The notes: a model not told the origin generated them from the letters alone. A stretch of DNA of 32,673 nucleotides from Gemmatimonadota bacterium (GCA_020344015.1 CP070812.1:4632066-4664738), one strand, 5' to 3'. Counted from the stretch's first letter, positions 1 to 8,278 are shown. Made by a program: numbers and translations.

Positions 1-624
1 CCAATGGTGTTTGGGTATCTCACCGGCTGGCGCGTCAGAAGCGAGGCGCTTCCACTTACTTGGGCACAGGTCGACTTCGAGGCAGGCACTGTACGGCTGG
101 AGCCGAACACGACGAAGAACGACGAAGGCCGCACATTCCCGTTCGGTGCGCTACCGGAGCTTGAAGGTCTGCTGAGGGAGCAACGAGCGCGGACTACGGC
201 ATTGGAGAAGGAGATTGGACGCATAATCCCCTGGGTGTTCCACAACAACGGCGAGCGCATACGGTGGTACAAGACGGCGTGGTGTAGCGCCTGCGTCCGC
301 GCCGGTCTCTGCCGGTGGGAAAACCCCGAGAAGCGGAAGGGGTACGTGGGGCAGGTTCCGCACGACCTCCGACGCACAGCCGTTCGCAACCTTGAGCGCG
401 CCGGGGTGCCTCGGTCGGTGGCCATGAAGCTCACCGGTCACAAGACCGAGAGTGTCTATAGGCGCTACGCGATTGCCAGTGAGGCCGATCTCCGAGAAGG
501 TGTCGAGAAGCTCGCTAGACTCCGCACAACAGGCCGCGCTGAAGGTGCCGTCCTACCGTTTCGGCACAATACTGGCACAATCTCGGGCGCTAAAGCCAAA
601 ACGGCGCAACGTGCCGGTTCCTGA
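1..624 (+). CDS. Tyrosine recombinase/integrase, C-terminal catalytic part (5' end outside window)
   Basis: Site-specific DNA recombinase of the phage-integrase family, which cuts and rejoins DNA through a covalent 3'-phosphotyrosine. Counting from the ATG at 4, the catalytic set is visible: Arg10 in TGWR, Lys38 in a TKND beta-hairpin, HDLR (His120, Arg123), His146 in TGHK, and the likely nucleophile Tyr155, nine residues after His146. The frame is open to the window edge and the N-terminal DNA-binding domains are missing. I therefore treat the gene as cut by the window, not as starting at 4. It ends 31 bases before the 3' end of a tRNA-Lys gene and reads toward it, the usual position of an integrase at the edge of a tRNA-integrated element. 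The rest of the element would lie to the left. The core is complete enough to be active; the partner att site cannot be seen. Confidence 0.88.
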   Translation, partial: PMVFGYLTGWRVRSEALPLTWAQVDFEAGTVRLEPNTTKNDEGRTFPFGALPELEGLLREQRARTTALEKEIGRIIPWVFHNNGERIRWYKTAWCSACVRAGLCRWENPEKRKGYVGQVPHDLRRTAVRNLERAGVPRSVAMKLTGHKTESVYRRYAIASEADLREGVEKLARLRTTGRAEGAVLPFRHNTGTISGAKAKTAQRAGS

Positions 625-655
625 AACACCTTGCGCCGAATCGAGTTAAGCCCAA

Positions 656-728
656 TAGGCCGGGAGGGACTCGAACCCTCAACCTACGGATTAAGAGTCC
701 GTTGCTCTGCCAGTTGAGCTACCGGCCT
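656..728 (-). tRNA. tRNA-Lys (anticodon CTT)
   Basis: On the minus strand the 73 nt fold into a full cloverleaf. There is a perfect 7-bp acceptor stem (AGGCCGG with CCGGCCT), a D stem GCTC/GAGC, an anticodon stem ACGGA/TCCGT around the loop CTCTTAA (anticodon CTT, lysine AAG codons), a 5-nt variable loop, a T stem GAGGG/CCCTC with loop TTCGAGT, and discriminator A. The 3' CCA is not encoded. The 3' end of the tRNA faces the integrase gene, so this tRNA is the likely integration site of that element. Confidence 0.96.
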
Positions 729-773
729 GAATCTCCGTGAGGCATGGCAAAGCTATGCGCCCGGTCCCGAGCG

Positions 774-1685
774 TCAATCCCTGAGCAGTTGGAGGACGTT
801 GGCGGGGGGCCGCTGGAAGAGGTTGGGGTTGAGCGCCCAGGCGAGGCCCTCGAGTCCGTCGACCAGACGCGGGCCGGCGCGGGTGAAGCATCTCCCATCG
901 CCGACGAACACGAGGCCGCGGCGCGCGGCCTTGAGGTCGCGCCAGCCCGGGCGGTCGGTGATCAGGCGGATCTCCTCACGCACGCGTTCGATGCCCATGT
1001 CCTCGCAGGCGACGACGATGAGGTCGGGGTTCTTCTTCCTGACGCTCTCCCAGTCGACCGGGATCGGTGCCAGGCCCGCAGTGTTCAGTAGGTCGCGGCC
1101 ACCGGCGAGCTCGATCAACTGGGGCACCCAGTGACCGCCGGCGATCGGCGGATCCATCCATTGGAGGAACGCGACATTCTGGCGGCGGGCGCCGCGCAGG
1201 TTGCTTTCGACGGCCTCGATCCGGCGCTCCATCTCGTAGACCAGCTCGCGTGCCTCCTCCAGGTGACGCAGGGCGAAGCCAACGCGGGCGTGGTCGTCGA
1301 ACACATCGTCGAGATGTCGCGGGTTGAGAATCAGCAGAATCGGACGGGGGTTGAGACCTTCGGCGATGGCCCGCACGCCGGGCAGCGACACGAGGGAGAT
1401 GTCGGTGGGCCCCTGTGTGATCAGCACCTTCGCCTGCATCCCCCAGAGCGCCGTCTCGTCGAGGCGGTATATGCTGCCGAACTTCTTCATCGCCTCGATT
1501 TTCTCCTCGTGGATCTCGCGGCTTGACATCTCGCTCGCGTCGAAGCGCGGCTTCGTTACCGCGGTGCGCGACCCGGCCTCTACCGGGTAGTCGCAGGCGT
1601 GGGATACGCCGACGACATCGTCGCCCGCGCCGATGGCAAACGCTATCTCGGTGGCCGTGGGGAACAGGCTGACGGTGCGTCGCAA
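774..1685 (-). CDS. BtuF/FepB-type metal-chelate binding protein without signal peptide
   Basis: A 303-residue protein of the periplasmic-binding type III fold (PF01497 family), whose members bind cobalamin or iron-siderophore for ABC import. The N-terminus (MRRTVSLFPTATEIAFAIG) is the conserved first strand and helix of this fold. Further typical segments are a DDVVGVSHACDYP turn, the long linker helix near residues 140-170, and a VDWESVRKKNPDLIVV block near 210. No signal peptide or lipobox precedes the domain, so the product looks cytosolic, as in some stand-alone 'cobalamin-binding' homologues. The start is TTG at 1685. Its AGG ribosome-binding core overlaps the TAG stop of the upstream small gene, 7 bases away, which implies translational coupling. 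No permease or ATPase lies nearby, so the substrate is unknown. Confidence 0.8.
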   Translation of the reverse strand: MRRTVSLFPTATEIAFAIGAGDDVVGVSHACDYPVEAGSRTAVTKPRFDASEMSSREIHEEKIEAMKKFGSIYRLDETALWGMQAKVLITQGPTDISLVSLPGVRAIAEGLNPRPILLILNPRHLDDVFDDHARVGFALRHLEEARELVYEMERRIEAVESNLRGARRQNVAFLQWMDPPIAGGHWVPQLIELAGGRDLLNTAGLAPIPVDWESVRKKNPDLIVVACEDMGIERVREEIRLITDRPGWRDLKAARRGLVFVGDGRCFTRAGPRLVDGLEGLAWALNPNLFQRPPANVLQLLRD

Positions 1686-1692
1686 GTGGGAC

Positions 1693-1956
1693 CTAGACGT
1701 CGGGGAGCGAGTGCCGATCGCGGCCGCCGGTCTCCAGCTCGCGGCGGAAGCGCTCGGCCTCGATCAATCGGTTGACCTGGCGGTCGAGATCGTGGACCAC
1801 GTCCTCGAGCTGGGCCATACGCCCCTCGATCTCTTCCTTTTCCATCTTGATGCCCTTGAGCTTGGCATACTCGCGGATCAAGGGCCGCACCACGAGGTGC
1901 GTGGCGAGCGCCAGGCTGGGGATGCCGAGAACGATGATGGCAAGGATTTCCTCCAC
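1693..1956 (-). CDS. Small single-pass membrane protein with coiled coil
   Basis: An 87-residue protein. Residues about 4-26 form one hydrophobic helix, followed by a basic stretch (REYAKLKGIKMEKEE) and then a charged heptad-like region to about residue 72 (LEDVVHDLDRQVNRLIEAE) that reads as a coiled coil. This layout resembles phage-shock PspB-like proteins, but I cannot assign the family. The start is GTG, supported by GGAGGAGTGA directly upstream. The stop lies 7 bases from the TTG start of the binding-protein gene, so the two form a coupled pair. Codon use resembles the neighbours. Confidence 0.72.
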   Translation of the reverse strand: MEEILAIIVLGIPSLALATHLVVRPLIREYAKLKGIKMEKEEIEGRMAQLEDVVHDLDRQVNRLIEAERFRRELETGGRDRHSLPDV

Positions 1957-2130
1957 TCACTCCTCCACCTACAAGGGTGCCGGAACCGAAAAATAGGCCG
2001 GACGCCTCCCGGTCGGTAGCCCCAAGCGGTCCGGGGGCTGCCGCCTGAAACGCAACCTTTCTCCGCATCGTAATGTCCAATCAGGTGATAGCCTCAGAGC
2101 CAATCACAGCACGAAAAAGGGGAAAGCAAG

Positions 2131-2961
2131 ATGCATTCGAGGCCTTACCTGCTGCCGCTGGCCCTCGTAGCGCTGGCCTGCGCGTCCTCGGGCGTCGGCG
2201 CCCCCGCCCCCGCCCCCCAGGAGGCGAGGGTGGTCCAGGACGACGACTGGTGCCGTGAGAGCGGCTACGACCGGGACCGGGACCACTACTGCGAGGTCCG
2301 CGAGTTCACGCTGCGCGCCGACCGCGATGTGATCACCGTAGACGCCAGCCCGAACGGCGGAATCAAGGTCGAGGGCTGGGAGCGAAACGAGATCCTGGTC
2401 CGCGCAAAGGTGCAGGCCCAGAGCCGAGACGAGGGCGGCGCCCGCGAGATCGCGGGCGAGGTCGACGTCTCGCTGGGGCGGACCATCGAGTCGGACGGCC
2501 CGCGCACCGGCCGTGGCGAAGGCTGGTCGGTGAGCTACCGAATCTATGTGCCCTACGACTCGAACCTGGACCTCGGAAGCGTGAACGGCGGAATCACGAT
2601 CAACGATGTATCGGGCGAGATGCGCTTCCGCACGACCAACGGCGGGGTCCACTTGAGCGGCTTGAAGGGTGACGTCGACGGCCGCACGACGAACGGCGGT
2701 CTGAACATCGAGCTGTCGGGCAGTGAATGGGAAGGCGCGGGCCTCGACGTCCAGACCACGAACGGCGGGGTGAAGCTCTACATGCCGGACGATTACAACT
2801 GCCGGCTGGAGACGGGCACCGTGAACGGGTCGTTTCGCATCGATTTCCCGATCATGGTGCAGGGCCGCATCGATCGCCGAATCGAGGCGACGCTCGGCGA
2901 CGGCGGCAGGACGATCCGCGTCACCACGACGAACGGAAGCGTCAAGGTTGCTAAGCGGTAG
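2131..2961 (+). CDS. DUF4097-family exported lipoprotein
   Basis: A 276-residue envelope protein. It has an N-terminal signal ending at Cys17 (VALAC, an acceptable though not ideal lipobox), then an acidic linker and a right-handed beta-repeat domain of the DUF4097/adhesin-like type. The family signature, strand-turn repeats carrying NGG or NGS, appears at about residues 75, 152, 170, 188, 211, 232 and 268, often as TTNGG. Homologues are commonly linked to anti-sigma/PspC-type envelope regulation, but no such partner is seen here. AAGGGG about 8 bases upstream supports this ATG. A heptad-repeat array starts immediately after the stop codon. Confidence 0.85.
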   Translation: MHSRPYLLPLALVALACASSGVGAPAPAPQEARVVQDDDWCRESGYDRDRDHYCEVREFTLRADRDVITVDASPNGGIKVEGWERNEILVRAKVQAQSRDEGGAREIAGEVDVSLGRTIESDGPRTGRGEGWSVSYRIYVPYDSNLDLGSVNGGITINDVSGEMRFRTTNGGVHLSGLKGDVDGRTTNGGLNIELSGSEWEGAGLDVQTTNGGVKLYMPDDYNCRLETGTVNGSFRIDFPIMVQGRIDRRIEATLGDGGRTIRVTTTNGSVKVAKR

Positions 2962-3046
2962 ACGGTGACCGGTGGCCGGTAGCCGGTAGGTTCGAAGTCG
3001 CCAATTCGGAATTGCCGGCTACCGGCCACCGACTACCGACCACCGA
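2962..3046. repeat. Inverted pair of GGTRGCC-type heptad arrays between convergent genes
   Basis: The left arm (2962-2990) is a run of 7-base units, GGTGACC GGTGGCC then GGTAGCC and a partial GGTAGG. The right arm (3014-3046), read on the minus strand, has the same units with variations (GGTGGTC, GGTAGTC, GGTGGCC, GGTAGCC). The arms match at about 21 of 24 positions and could form a long stem. The loop contains the small palindrome CAATTC-G-GAATTG. Each arm begins 0-1 base after a stop codon and runs in the sense direction of its gene. There is no U-tract. It may act as a bidirectional 3' processing or termination structure, or be a pair of inserted elements. Confidence 0.75.
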
Positions 3047-5512
3047 TTAGAGGTCATCATCATCCCGCAGCAACGCCGCCGCGTTCCCGGCGATCTCGGC
3101 CGGCGTGAGCGCCGATTTGTATACGGCGTAGTAGAAGACGGTCCCCTGCATCGCCTTGGAGCTTTTGCGCCGGGTGCGGTTCATCATCTGCAGCTCGAGA
3201 TCGCGCACACCGAAATCGAGCCCGTCGCCGAGAGCGGGCCAGCGCCCATTCGACAGCCGACCCACCCCCTGATCGACACCATTCACATAGAGGCGAACGC
3301 GACGCTCGGGGATGGGGTCTTCGGAGTCGTACACAACATGGAAGACGCGACGTACGTCGTCATCGAGCTCGAGGGGCCAGCGGACATCGATCCTCGATCG
3401 GGTCCCTGTGCGGAGCTGCATCGACGGGTAGCCATCGGAGCCGGTCTGGAACATGGCGAGGCGGTGCGCGCGCCGCTCGCCGGACTGGAAGCCGGCGATA
3501 CGCTGCACATATGGCGGGTCGACCCACGAGGCCACGATCACGAAGGTCGCCTTCGTCGCATCGTGTAGCGCCGCCGGGTATTTCGAACCAGCGACGTCAC
3601 CGGTCACCAGGCCGCGGTGCCGGAAGCCGGTCGAGCGGAGTCCGCGATGACCGTCCCTTGCGGTCCATTCCAGCGTCGGCCCGTAGCTGATCGTCAGGTC
3701 GACGGGGTCGGGGCGGTCGTCGAGCACCGCCGCCGGCGTTCGGCCGCTCTCCGCCTCGCGAAACCAGTAGCGGCCCAGCAGATGCTGGAGGATGGCGGGC
3801 TCGGCCGTGAGGCCCGAGATCCGTTCGACCGCCGGGCCGAAGGGCCCGATCCGGGTCAGCAAGCCGGTGACGGGATCGATGATCGCCAGCTCGTTCTCCC
3901 AGCCGGTCGAGGCGTAGAGCGTGCCGTCGGGAGCGAACGCTATGTCCGAGATGACCACCTCGACCTCTGGCTCGCCGGCGGCGTCGGTCAGGTAGACGGT
4001 CGACGTGATGTCGCCGGTCAGCGGGTCGATCGTGTTGATCTGGCCGGTCTCGAGGCTGCCGCCGCGAGAGATCCACACGGTGCCGCTCGCGTCGACGGCC
4101 ATCCCCGCGATGTGGGCGCGTCGCCCCTTCCAGTCACCGAAGCCGATCGGGGTCGGGTGATACTCGAGGACCGTCGCGGTCTTCCTGTCCACCCTCATGA
4201 TCTTGCCCTGCGGAAACCCGCCGAACCAACCGCCGACGTACAGCGTCCCATCGGCCCCAAAGGCGAGCGCGTCGGCGCCGCCGGGGCAGCTGGGGCCCGG
4301 CGAAAAGTCTAGACCCTGGCCCTGCAGAGTCCCGACCACACTCCCGGCGCCCGTGGCCGGATCGATGGTGATTAGGATCGCGCCGTGACAGGAGCCGCCC
4401 TTGATACCGTAGAGTCGGCCACTGAACGGATCGAAGTCGAGGGCACTGATCCGCTCACTACCCACCGTCAGTCCGCTGGGCCCTATCAAGCTCGCCGCAC
4501 CATCCACATGGTCGACACGAAACAGGCTGGCCGAATTGACCGTCCAGAACGAGGACGAACCGTAGAGGATGGTCCGCGCCTCACTCGTGAAGCCGGGCGG
4601 GGGCGGCGCGGGATCCAGCACGCCGGCCTCGCCGACGACGCGCCGAACCACGCGGCTGCTCCACCGAACAGTGCCGTGGTCTTCCAGCTGCAACGGTTCG
4701 TCGGGCAGGCAGTCGGAGCGATTGTAGAATGCCCCGTCGAGGAAGACCGCGCCGTAGACGTCGCTGTCGTCCTGGATCTCGATGCAGCCCTTGCCGAGGA
4801 TGATCCCGGCCAACACCAGCCCATCGCCTTCGAGCTCGAGCTCGCCGCCGGCGCCGGCGGCGTTGACGTCCATGATGAAGATACCCTGGAGGTAACCGTC
4901 ACCTTCGATCTCGAGCTCGCCACGCACCAGCACGATGGGGAAGTGATCGTAGCAGGGGTCGCCGGGATCGTTCGAGCCGAAGTTGAGGGGGTGGCTCGTG
5001 TCGCAGCTGCCGTCGGCGTTCTTGTGCGGGCCGTAGCGGTTCCGTTGGTTCGCCCTACCCGGCCTCAGCGTCAACTCGTCCCCGAACTCACCGATCGTCT
5101 GCGTCGCCCTCGCGGCGATCTCGCCCCAGGTGACCGGACCGAGATGCTGGAAGGTCAGGTCGTCGATCGTCCCGTCCTCGAGGACGGGCGGATCTCCAAG
5201 CACCACGGCGTCGTCATCGACCTCCAACTCCGACCGATCCTGAATGACTATCCCGGGCCGGCCTTCCGTGACGCAGCCGTCGCACTCCCAGCCCGGCGGC
5301 AACGCATCGCCCCCATCGACCAGCGCGTGGTCCTCGAGCGAGGTCCGTCCCCGCACTGTGATCGCCGCCGGGATCGCATCGAGCACAGCACCCGCATCAC
5401 CCACCGCGTCCGCGTGGAGGCGCAGGTCGCTGGGAGCCGTTGGCGCCTCCGGCTCGTGGCACGCCAGTACGGTTAGCAGCGGGATTAAAGCGAGTTTTTT
5501 CGCGCTGGCCAT
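3047..5512 (-). CDS. Large surface lipoprotein: pilus-accessory-like region, propeller-like region, LamG-like C-terminus
   Basis: An 821-residue exported lipoprotein: signal peptide with lipobox TVLAC (Cys18). Residues about 60-275 alternate Glu/Asp/Gly-rich strands (ELEIEGDGYLQGIFIMD, GELELEGDGLVLAGIILG) like the C-terminal domain of PilX-type pilus accessory proteins. Residues about 310-590 hold repeated blades (ALAFGADGTLYVGG, DIAFAPDGTLYAST, TIDPATGAGSVVG) typical of a beta-propeller. The last 200 or so residues read as a concanavalin/LamG-like jelly roll (FVIVASWVDPP, RVRLYVNGVDQG, LEQ-type strands). The combination suggests a surface ligand- or polysaccharide-binding protein, but no catalytic motif is seen. 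The ATG has a GAGGGG site upstream. It is convergent with the DUF4097 gene. Confidence 0.75.
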   Translation of the reverse strand: MASAKKLALIPLLTVLACHEPEAPTAPSDLRLHADAVGDAGAVLDAIPAAITVRGRTSLEDHALVDGGDALPPGWECDGCVTEGRPGIVIQDRSELEVDDDAVVLGDPPVLEDGTIDDLTFQHLGPVTWGEIAARATQTIGEFGDELTLRPGRANQRNRYGPHKNADGSCDTSHPLNFGSNDPGDPCYDHFPIVLVRGELEIEGDGYLQGIFIMDVNAAGAGGELELEGDGLVLAGIILGKGCIEIQDDSDVYGAVFLDGAFYNRSDCLPDEPLQLEDHGTVRWSSRVVRRVVGEAGVLDPAPPPPGFTSEARTILYGSSSFWTVNSASLFRVDHVDGAASLIGPSGLTVGSERISALDFDPFSGRLYGIKGGSCHGAILITIDPATGAGSVVGTLQGQGLDFSPGPSCPGGADALAFGADGTLYVGGWFGGFPQGKIMRVDRKTATVLEYHPTPIGFGDWKGRRAHIAGMAVDASGTVWISRGGSLETGQINTIDPLTGDITSTVYLTDAAGEPEVEVVISDIAFAPDGTLYASTGWENELAIIDPVTGLLTRIGPFGPAVERISGLTAEPAILQHLLGRYWFREAESGRTPAAVLDDRPDPVDLTISYGPTLEWTARDGHRGLRSTGFRHRGLVTGDVAGSKYPAALHDATKATFVIVASWVDPPYVQRIAGFQSGERRAHRLAMFQTGSDGYPSMQLRTGTRSRIDVRWPLELDDDVRRVFHVVYDSEDPIPERRVRLYVNGVDQGVGRLSNGRWPALGDGLDFGVRDLELQMMNRTRRKSSKAMQGTVFYYAVYKSALTPAEIAGNAAALLRDDDDL

Positions 5513-5691
5513 TGCATATCCCCTCGATTAGCTCTGCCCTCGCGAACTCCTCTGACGGGTCGGGGAGATTGCCGATAGGGCTTTCCCAGCGGGAACGATC
5601 CGAGCGCCGTCAGCCGTTCGTATGCAAATCGGCCGTCCGGCGACGGTCGTCGACGTTCACAATCTTGGCGAGAATGGGGTCAACCTAGGGC

Positions 5692-5716
5692 GCGAGCCTT
5701 GCGGGGGCAAGCTCGC
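5692..5716 (+). other. Short hairpin in the 297-bp divergent intergenic region
   Basis: GCGAG-C-CTTGC and GCAAG-CTCGC form a stem of ten pairs with one bulged base around a GGGG loop. It lies about 95 bases upstream of the start of the next plus-strand gene. The region 5513-5809 otherwise shows no gene I can support and must hold the promoters of two divergent genes. No consensus -35/-10 pair stands out. Confidence 0.3.
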
Positions 5717-5809
5717 CGCCGCTGGGTGAATTGCGCAGACCGTCTTGCGATTCGGGCCGCGTGCCCCTATCCATGCCGCTGGCATTCAACCACAGGATCA
5801 GCAGCCGGT

Positions 5810-6313
5810 ATGGGACTGGACACCACGCTCAACCTGATAACGACGGTCACCGTCATCGCCGGCGTGACCTTCGCCGTCTTCGAGGTGCTGCACATGAGCG
5901 CACGGCGGCGCCAGAACGCGGCGTTCGCACTCGTCCAGTCTTACCAAACCCCTGACTTCGCGAAGGCAATCCTCAAGGTCGCCACCTTCCCTGACGGGCT
6001 CTCGCGCCGCCAACTGGAGGAACATCTCAAGGAAGACATCGACTCCATCTACCTGATGATGACGACCTGGGAAAGCCTAGGCATCCTGGTCTTCCGGCGC
6101 GAAATCGACATCGAGTTGGTCGAGGATTTCTTCAGCGGGCCTATCACGATCTCCTGGCGCAAGTTCCGGCCGATGATCGAGGCGATGCGCACCGAGCTAG
6201 ACCGCGAGACCTACTTCGAATGGTTCCAGTGGCTGGCAGAGCGGATCGACGAGCGCGAGTCTTCGCTGCCCGCCATACCCGCACAGATCGAGCACCGCGT
6301 GTGGAAGTCCTGA
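5810..6313 (+). CDS. Single-pass membrane protein of unknown function (DUF4760-like)
   Basis: A 167-residue protein. A hydrophobic helix at about residues 8-28 (LITTVTVIAGVTFAVFEVL) is followed by a basic turn (SARRRQ) and a helical cytoplasmic domain (YLMMTTWESLGILVFRREIDIELVEDFF, WRKFRPMIEAMR, YFEWFQWLAERI). This architecture is common in DUF4760-like proteins of unknown role; the assignment is tentative. The frame is open upstream to 5699, but that part is Arg/Cys-rich and non-natural. I chose the ATG at 5810, just before the membrane helix, although its ribosome site is weak. The gene is first in a run of three (29-bp then 26-bp gaps) ending at the terminator near 8222. Confidence 0.65.
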   Translation: MGLDTTLNLITTVTVIAGVTFAVFEVLHMSARRRQNAAFALVQSYQTPDFAKAILKVATFPDGLSRRQLEEHLKEDIDSIYLMMTTWESLGILVFRREIDIELVEDFFSGPITISWRKFRPMIEAMRTELDRETYFEWFQWLAERIDERESSLPAIPAQIEHRVWKS

Positions 6314-6342
6314 ATCGCCTCCTGACCAAAGGATGTCAGAAC

Positions 6343-7533
6343 GTGCAGCGAGCCACTCACGCGATCCTTCTCCTCTGCATGACCGCGACGGCATGCGCGC
6401 CGCGGCCGTTCCCCGACATGTCGCCATTCCCAGAGACGCCGGGCGCCGAGGCGGTGGTGTACTTGATCGGGGACGCGGGACTCGCGACGCCGACGACGCC
6501 GATCATCGCGCAACTGAGGCGTGACGTCGCCCAGCGCTCCCGGGACGCAGAAGTCGTAGTCGTTTACCTGGGCGACAACATCTACGAGAAAGGCCTCCAC
6601 GAGCCCGGACACCCCGATCACGCGAAAGACGCTGCTTATCTAGACGCCCAGATCGACGTGTTGAGAGGCGTCGACGCCAAGGCGATCTTCGTACCGGGCA
6701 ATCACGATTGGGGTTACGGCGGCGCCCGCGGACTCGCCCAGATACGTCGCCAGGCCGCCTACATCGCGGAAGCGGCCCGAGAGGGCGTCGACGTCACGTT
6801 CTTACCTGCCGCCGGCTGTCCCGGGCCGGCGGTGCTCCCCGTCGGCAGGAGGGCGCTGCTCGTATTCATCGAGAGCAACCTCTGGCTGCGCGACCACGAC
6901 TGGTCGGAGAGCGGCAGCTGCGAGAACACCTCGCTCGAGGAGTCGCTGGCCTCGCTGCGGGGCATCCTGCAGCAGAACGGCGACGGAGACGGCCGGCACG
7001 TCGTGGTGATGGCCCATCACCCGCTGAAGACGTATGGCCCTCACGGCGGCTACTTCGGCCTCAAAGACCAGTTCTTCCCACTGACCAACCTGTGGGGACC
7101 GCTCTATATCCCGATCCCCTTCGTGTACCCCATCTGGCGGAACTCGGGGACGAGCAGCAAGGACATGTCGCACGGCCGCTATCAGCGGATGGGGGACCAG
7201 TTTGCGGCGGTGTTCTCGGAGTTTCCCGGCCAGCCTCTTGCACATGTCGGCGGCCACGACCACAACCTCCAGGTCTTCGACGGACGCGAGTACGGGGCCG
7301 ACTACATCCTGGTGAGCGGCATCGGCAGCAAGCAGTCCAATGTCGGCTTGGACGACGCGCTCTTCGCTGCGGGCCGGCAGAACCGCGAGCTAGGTTATAT
7401 GCGGCTCGAGTTCTTCAGGGACGGGAGCGTTCTGCTGAGCGTGGTCACCGACGGAACCGTATCGTGCGACGATCGCGCCGCGTGTCCCGGCGAGCCACAG
7501 CTGCGCTACTGGCGTTGGCTCGCCGGACGTTGA
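6343..7533 (+). CDS. Exported calcineurin-like metallophosphatase
   Basis: A 396-residue binuclear-metal phosphoesterase (PF00149 fold), predicted to hydrolyse phosphate esters outside the cytoplasm. Metal-ligand motifs occur in order: GDAG (about 43-46, replacing the usual D-x-H), GDN (77-79), GNHDW (119-123), AHHP (224-227) and GGHDHN (303-308). The N-terminus is a signal peptide ending near Cys18 (ATAC), so it may be a lipoprotein. The frame is open from 6220, but the true start is most likely GTG at 6343: AAAGGA lies 9 bases upstream and the signal peptide begins there. A cysteine-containing insert lies near residues 155-195. Homologues resemble purple acid phosphatase-like enzymes; the substrate is unknown. 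Confidence 0.85.
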   Translation: MQRATHAILLLCMTATACAPRPFPDMSPFPETPGAEAVVYLIGDAGLATPTTPIIAQLRRDVAQRSRDAEVVVVYLGDNIYEKGLHEPGHPDHAKDAAYLDAQIDVLRGVDAKAIFVPGNHDWGYGGARGLAQIRRQAAYIAEAAREGVDVTFLPAAGCPGPAVLPVGRRALLVFIESNLWLRDHDWSESGSCENTSLEESLASLRGILQQNGDGDGRHVVVMAHHPLKTYGPHGGYFGLKDQFFPLTNLWGPLYIPIPFVYPIWRNSGTSSKDMSHGRYQRMGDQFAAVFSEFPGQPLAHVGGHDHNLQVFDGREYGADYILVSGIGSKQSNVGLDDALFAAGRQNRELGYMRLEFFRDGSVLLSVVTDGTVSCDDRAACPGEPQLRYWRWLAGR

Positions 7534-7546
7534 GCCGGTTCGCTGA

Positions 7547-7562
7547 AAGGAGATCGACCTTG
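7547..7562 (+). promoter_or_regulatory. Ribosome-binding site that fixes a TTG start
   Basis: AAGGAG at 7547-7552, seven bases before TTG at 7560, lies directly ahead of a typical signal peptide. It shows that the barrel gene starts here and not at any of the many upstream codons of the same open frame, which runs through the phosphatase gene. Confidence 0.75.
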
Positions 7563-8198
7563 ACTCGAAAAGGAGCATTAACGTTGGCGCTCGCCCTGTT
7601 CGCCGGGGGCCCGGCCTGGGCGCAGAGCAGCGTTGAGAACAGGGCCGAGATCACCGCCTACGGCGGCTGGCAGTTCGGCGGTGTCACCTACGTTCGCGCC
7701 GGTGACCTGAAGCTCAATGACGCGTTCAATTACGGTGTGATCGTCGACATCACCGTGAGGCCCGGGGCGCAGGTGGAGCTCATGTACAACCGCCAGGAGA
7801 CCGAGCTCAAACTGCAGGAGCCGTTCGGGGTCAGCAGGGTGCTCACTGACCTGACGGTGGAGTACTGGCTGGCGGGCGGCCTGATGGAGGTCGAGCGCCG
7901 AGGCCCTACCAGGCCCTTCGTCTCGCTGACGTTGGGCGCCGTTCACTACAACCCGAAGGAGAGCGAGATCGAAGAGCGCCCGATCAGCGACGAGTGGAAT
8001 TTCGCCATGGCGCTGGGCCTCGGCGTGAAGTACTTCGCCTCGGACCGCATAGGACTCCGCCTGCAGGGTCACATCTGGCAAGGATTCACCGGTACGGGCG
8101 GGAGCGTGTTCTGCGGTGGCGGCGGCTGCTCGTTCGGCCTGTTCGGCTGGGGGCCCGTTCAGGGCGACATCGCGGCAGGCTTAACGATCGCGTTCTAG
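7560..8198 (+). CDS. Outer-membrane beta-barrel protein
   Basis: A 212-residue protein with a classical Sec signal peptide (MTRKGALTLALALFAGGPAWAQ, cleavage after AQ). Alternating amphipathic strands follow, ending in aromatic-rich segments and a C-terminal phenylalanine (GDIAAGLTIAF), the usual end of an outer-membrane barrel. The length fits a small 8-strand barrel. A Cys/Gly-rich loop (VFCGGGGCSFG) near the end could form a disulfide. The start is TTG. It lies 26 bases behind the metallophosphatase and is the last gene before a strong terminator, so the two are probably co-transcribed. No specific family or ligand recognised. Confidence 0.8.
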   Translation: MTRKGALTLALALFAGGPAWAQSSVENRAEITAYGGWQFGGVTYVRAGDLKLNDAFNYGVIVDITVRPGAQVELMYNRQETELKLQEPFGVSRVLTDLTVEYWLAGGLMEVERRGPTRPFVSLTLGAVHYNPKESEIEERPISDEWNFAMALGLGVKYFASDRIGLRLQGHIWQGFTGTGGSVFCGGGGCSFGLFGWGPVQGDIAAGLTIAF

Positions 8199-8221
8199 GG
8201 CGGACGTCCTCTAGTAATATG

Positions 8222-8258
8222 AAAGGCCGCCGGTTTGCACCGGCGGCCTTTGTTTTTC
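8222..8258 (+). terminator. Intrinsic terminator
   Basis: A perfect 13-bp stem (AAAGGCCGCCGGT with ACCGGCGGCCTTT) around a TTGC loop is followed by GTTTTTCC. It lies 23 bases after the barrel gene stop. Because the stem begins with AAA it may also work weakly for the convergent minus-strand gene ending at 8279. Confidence 0.93.
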
Positions 8259-8278
8259 CGAGCCAGCGGGCTGGTTGC

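Noticed and set aside
6708..8198. A 496-codon plus-strand frame spanning the phosphatase gene and the barrel gene
   Set aside because: The first 284 codons are Arg/Pro-rich antisense-type noise in another frame of the phosphatase gene; only the part from TTG 7560 with its own ribosome site and signal peptide is a gene.
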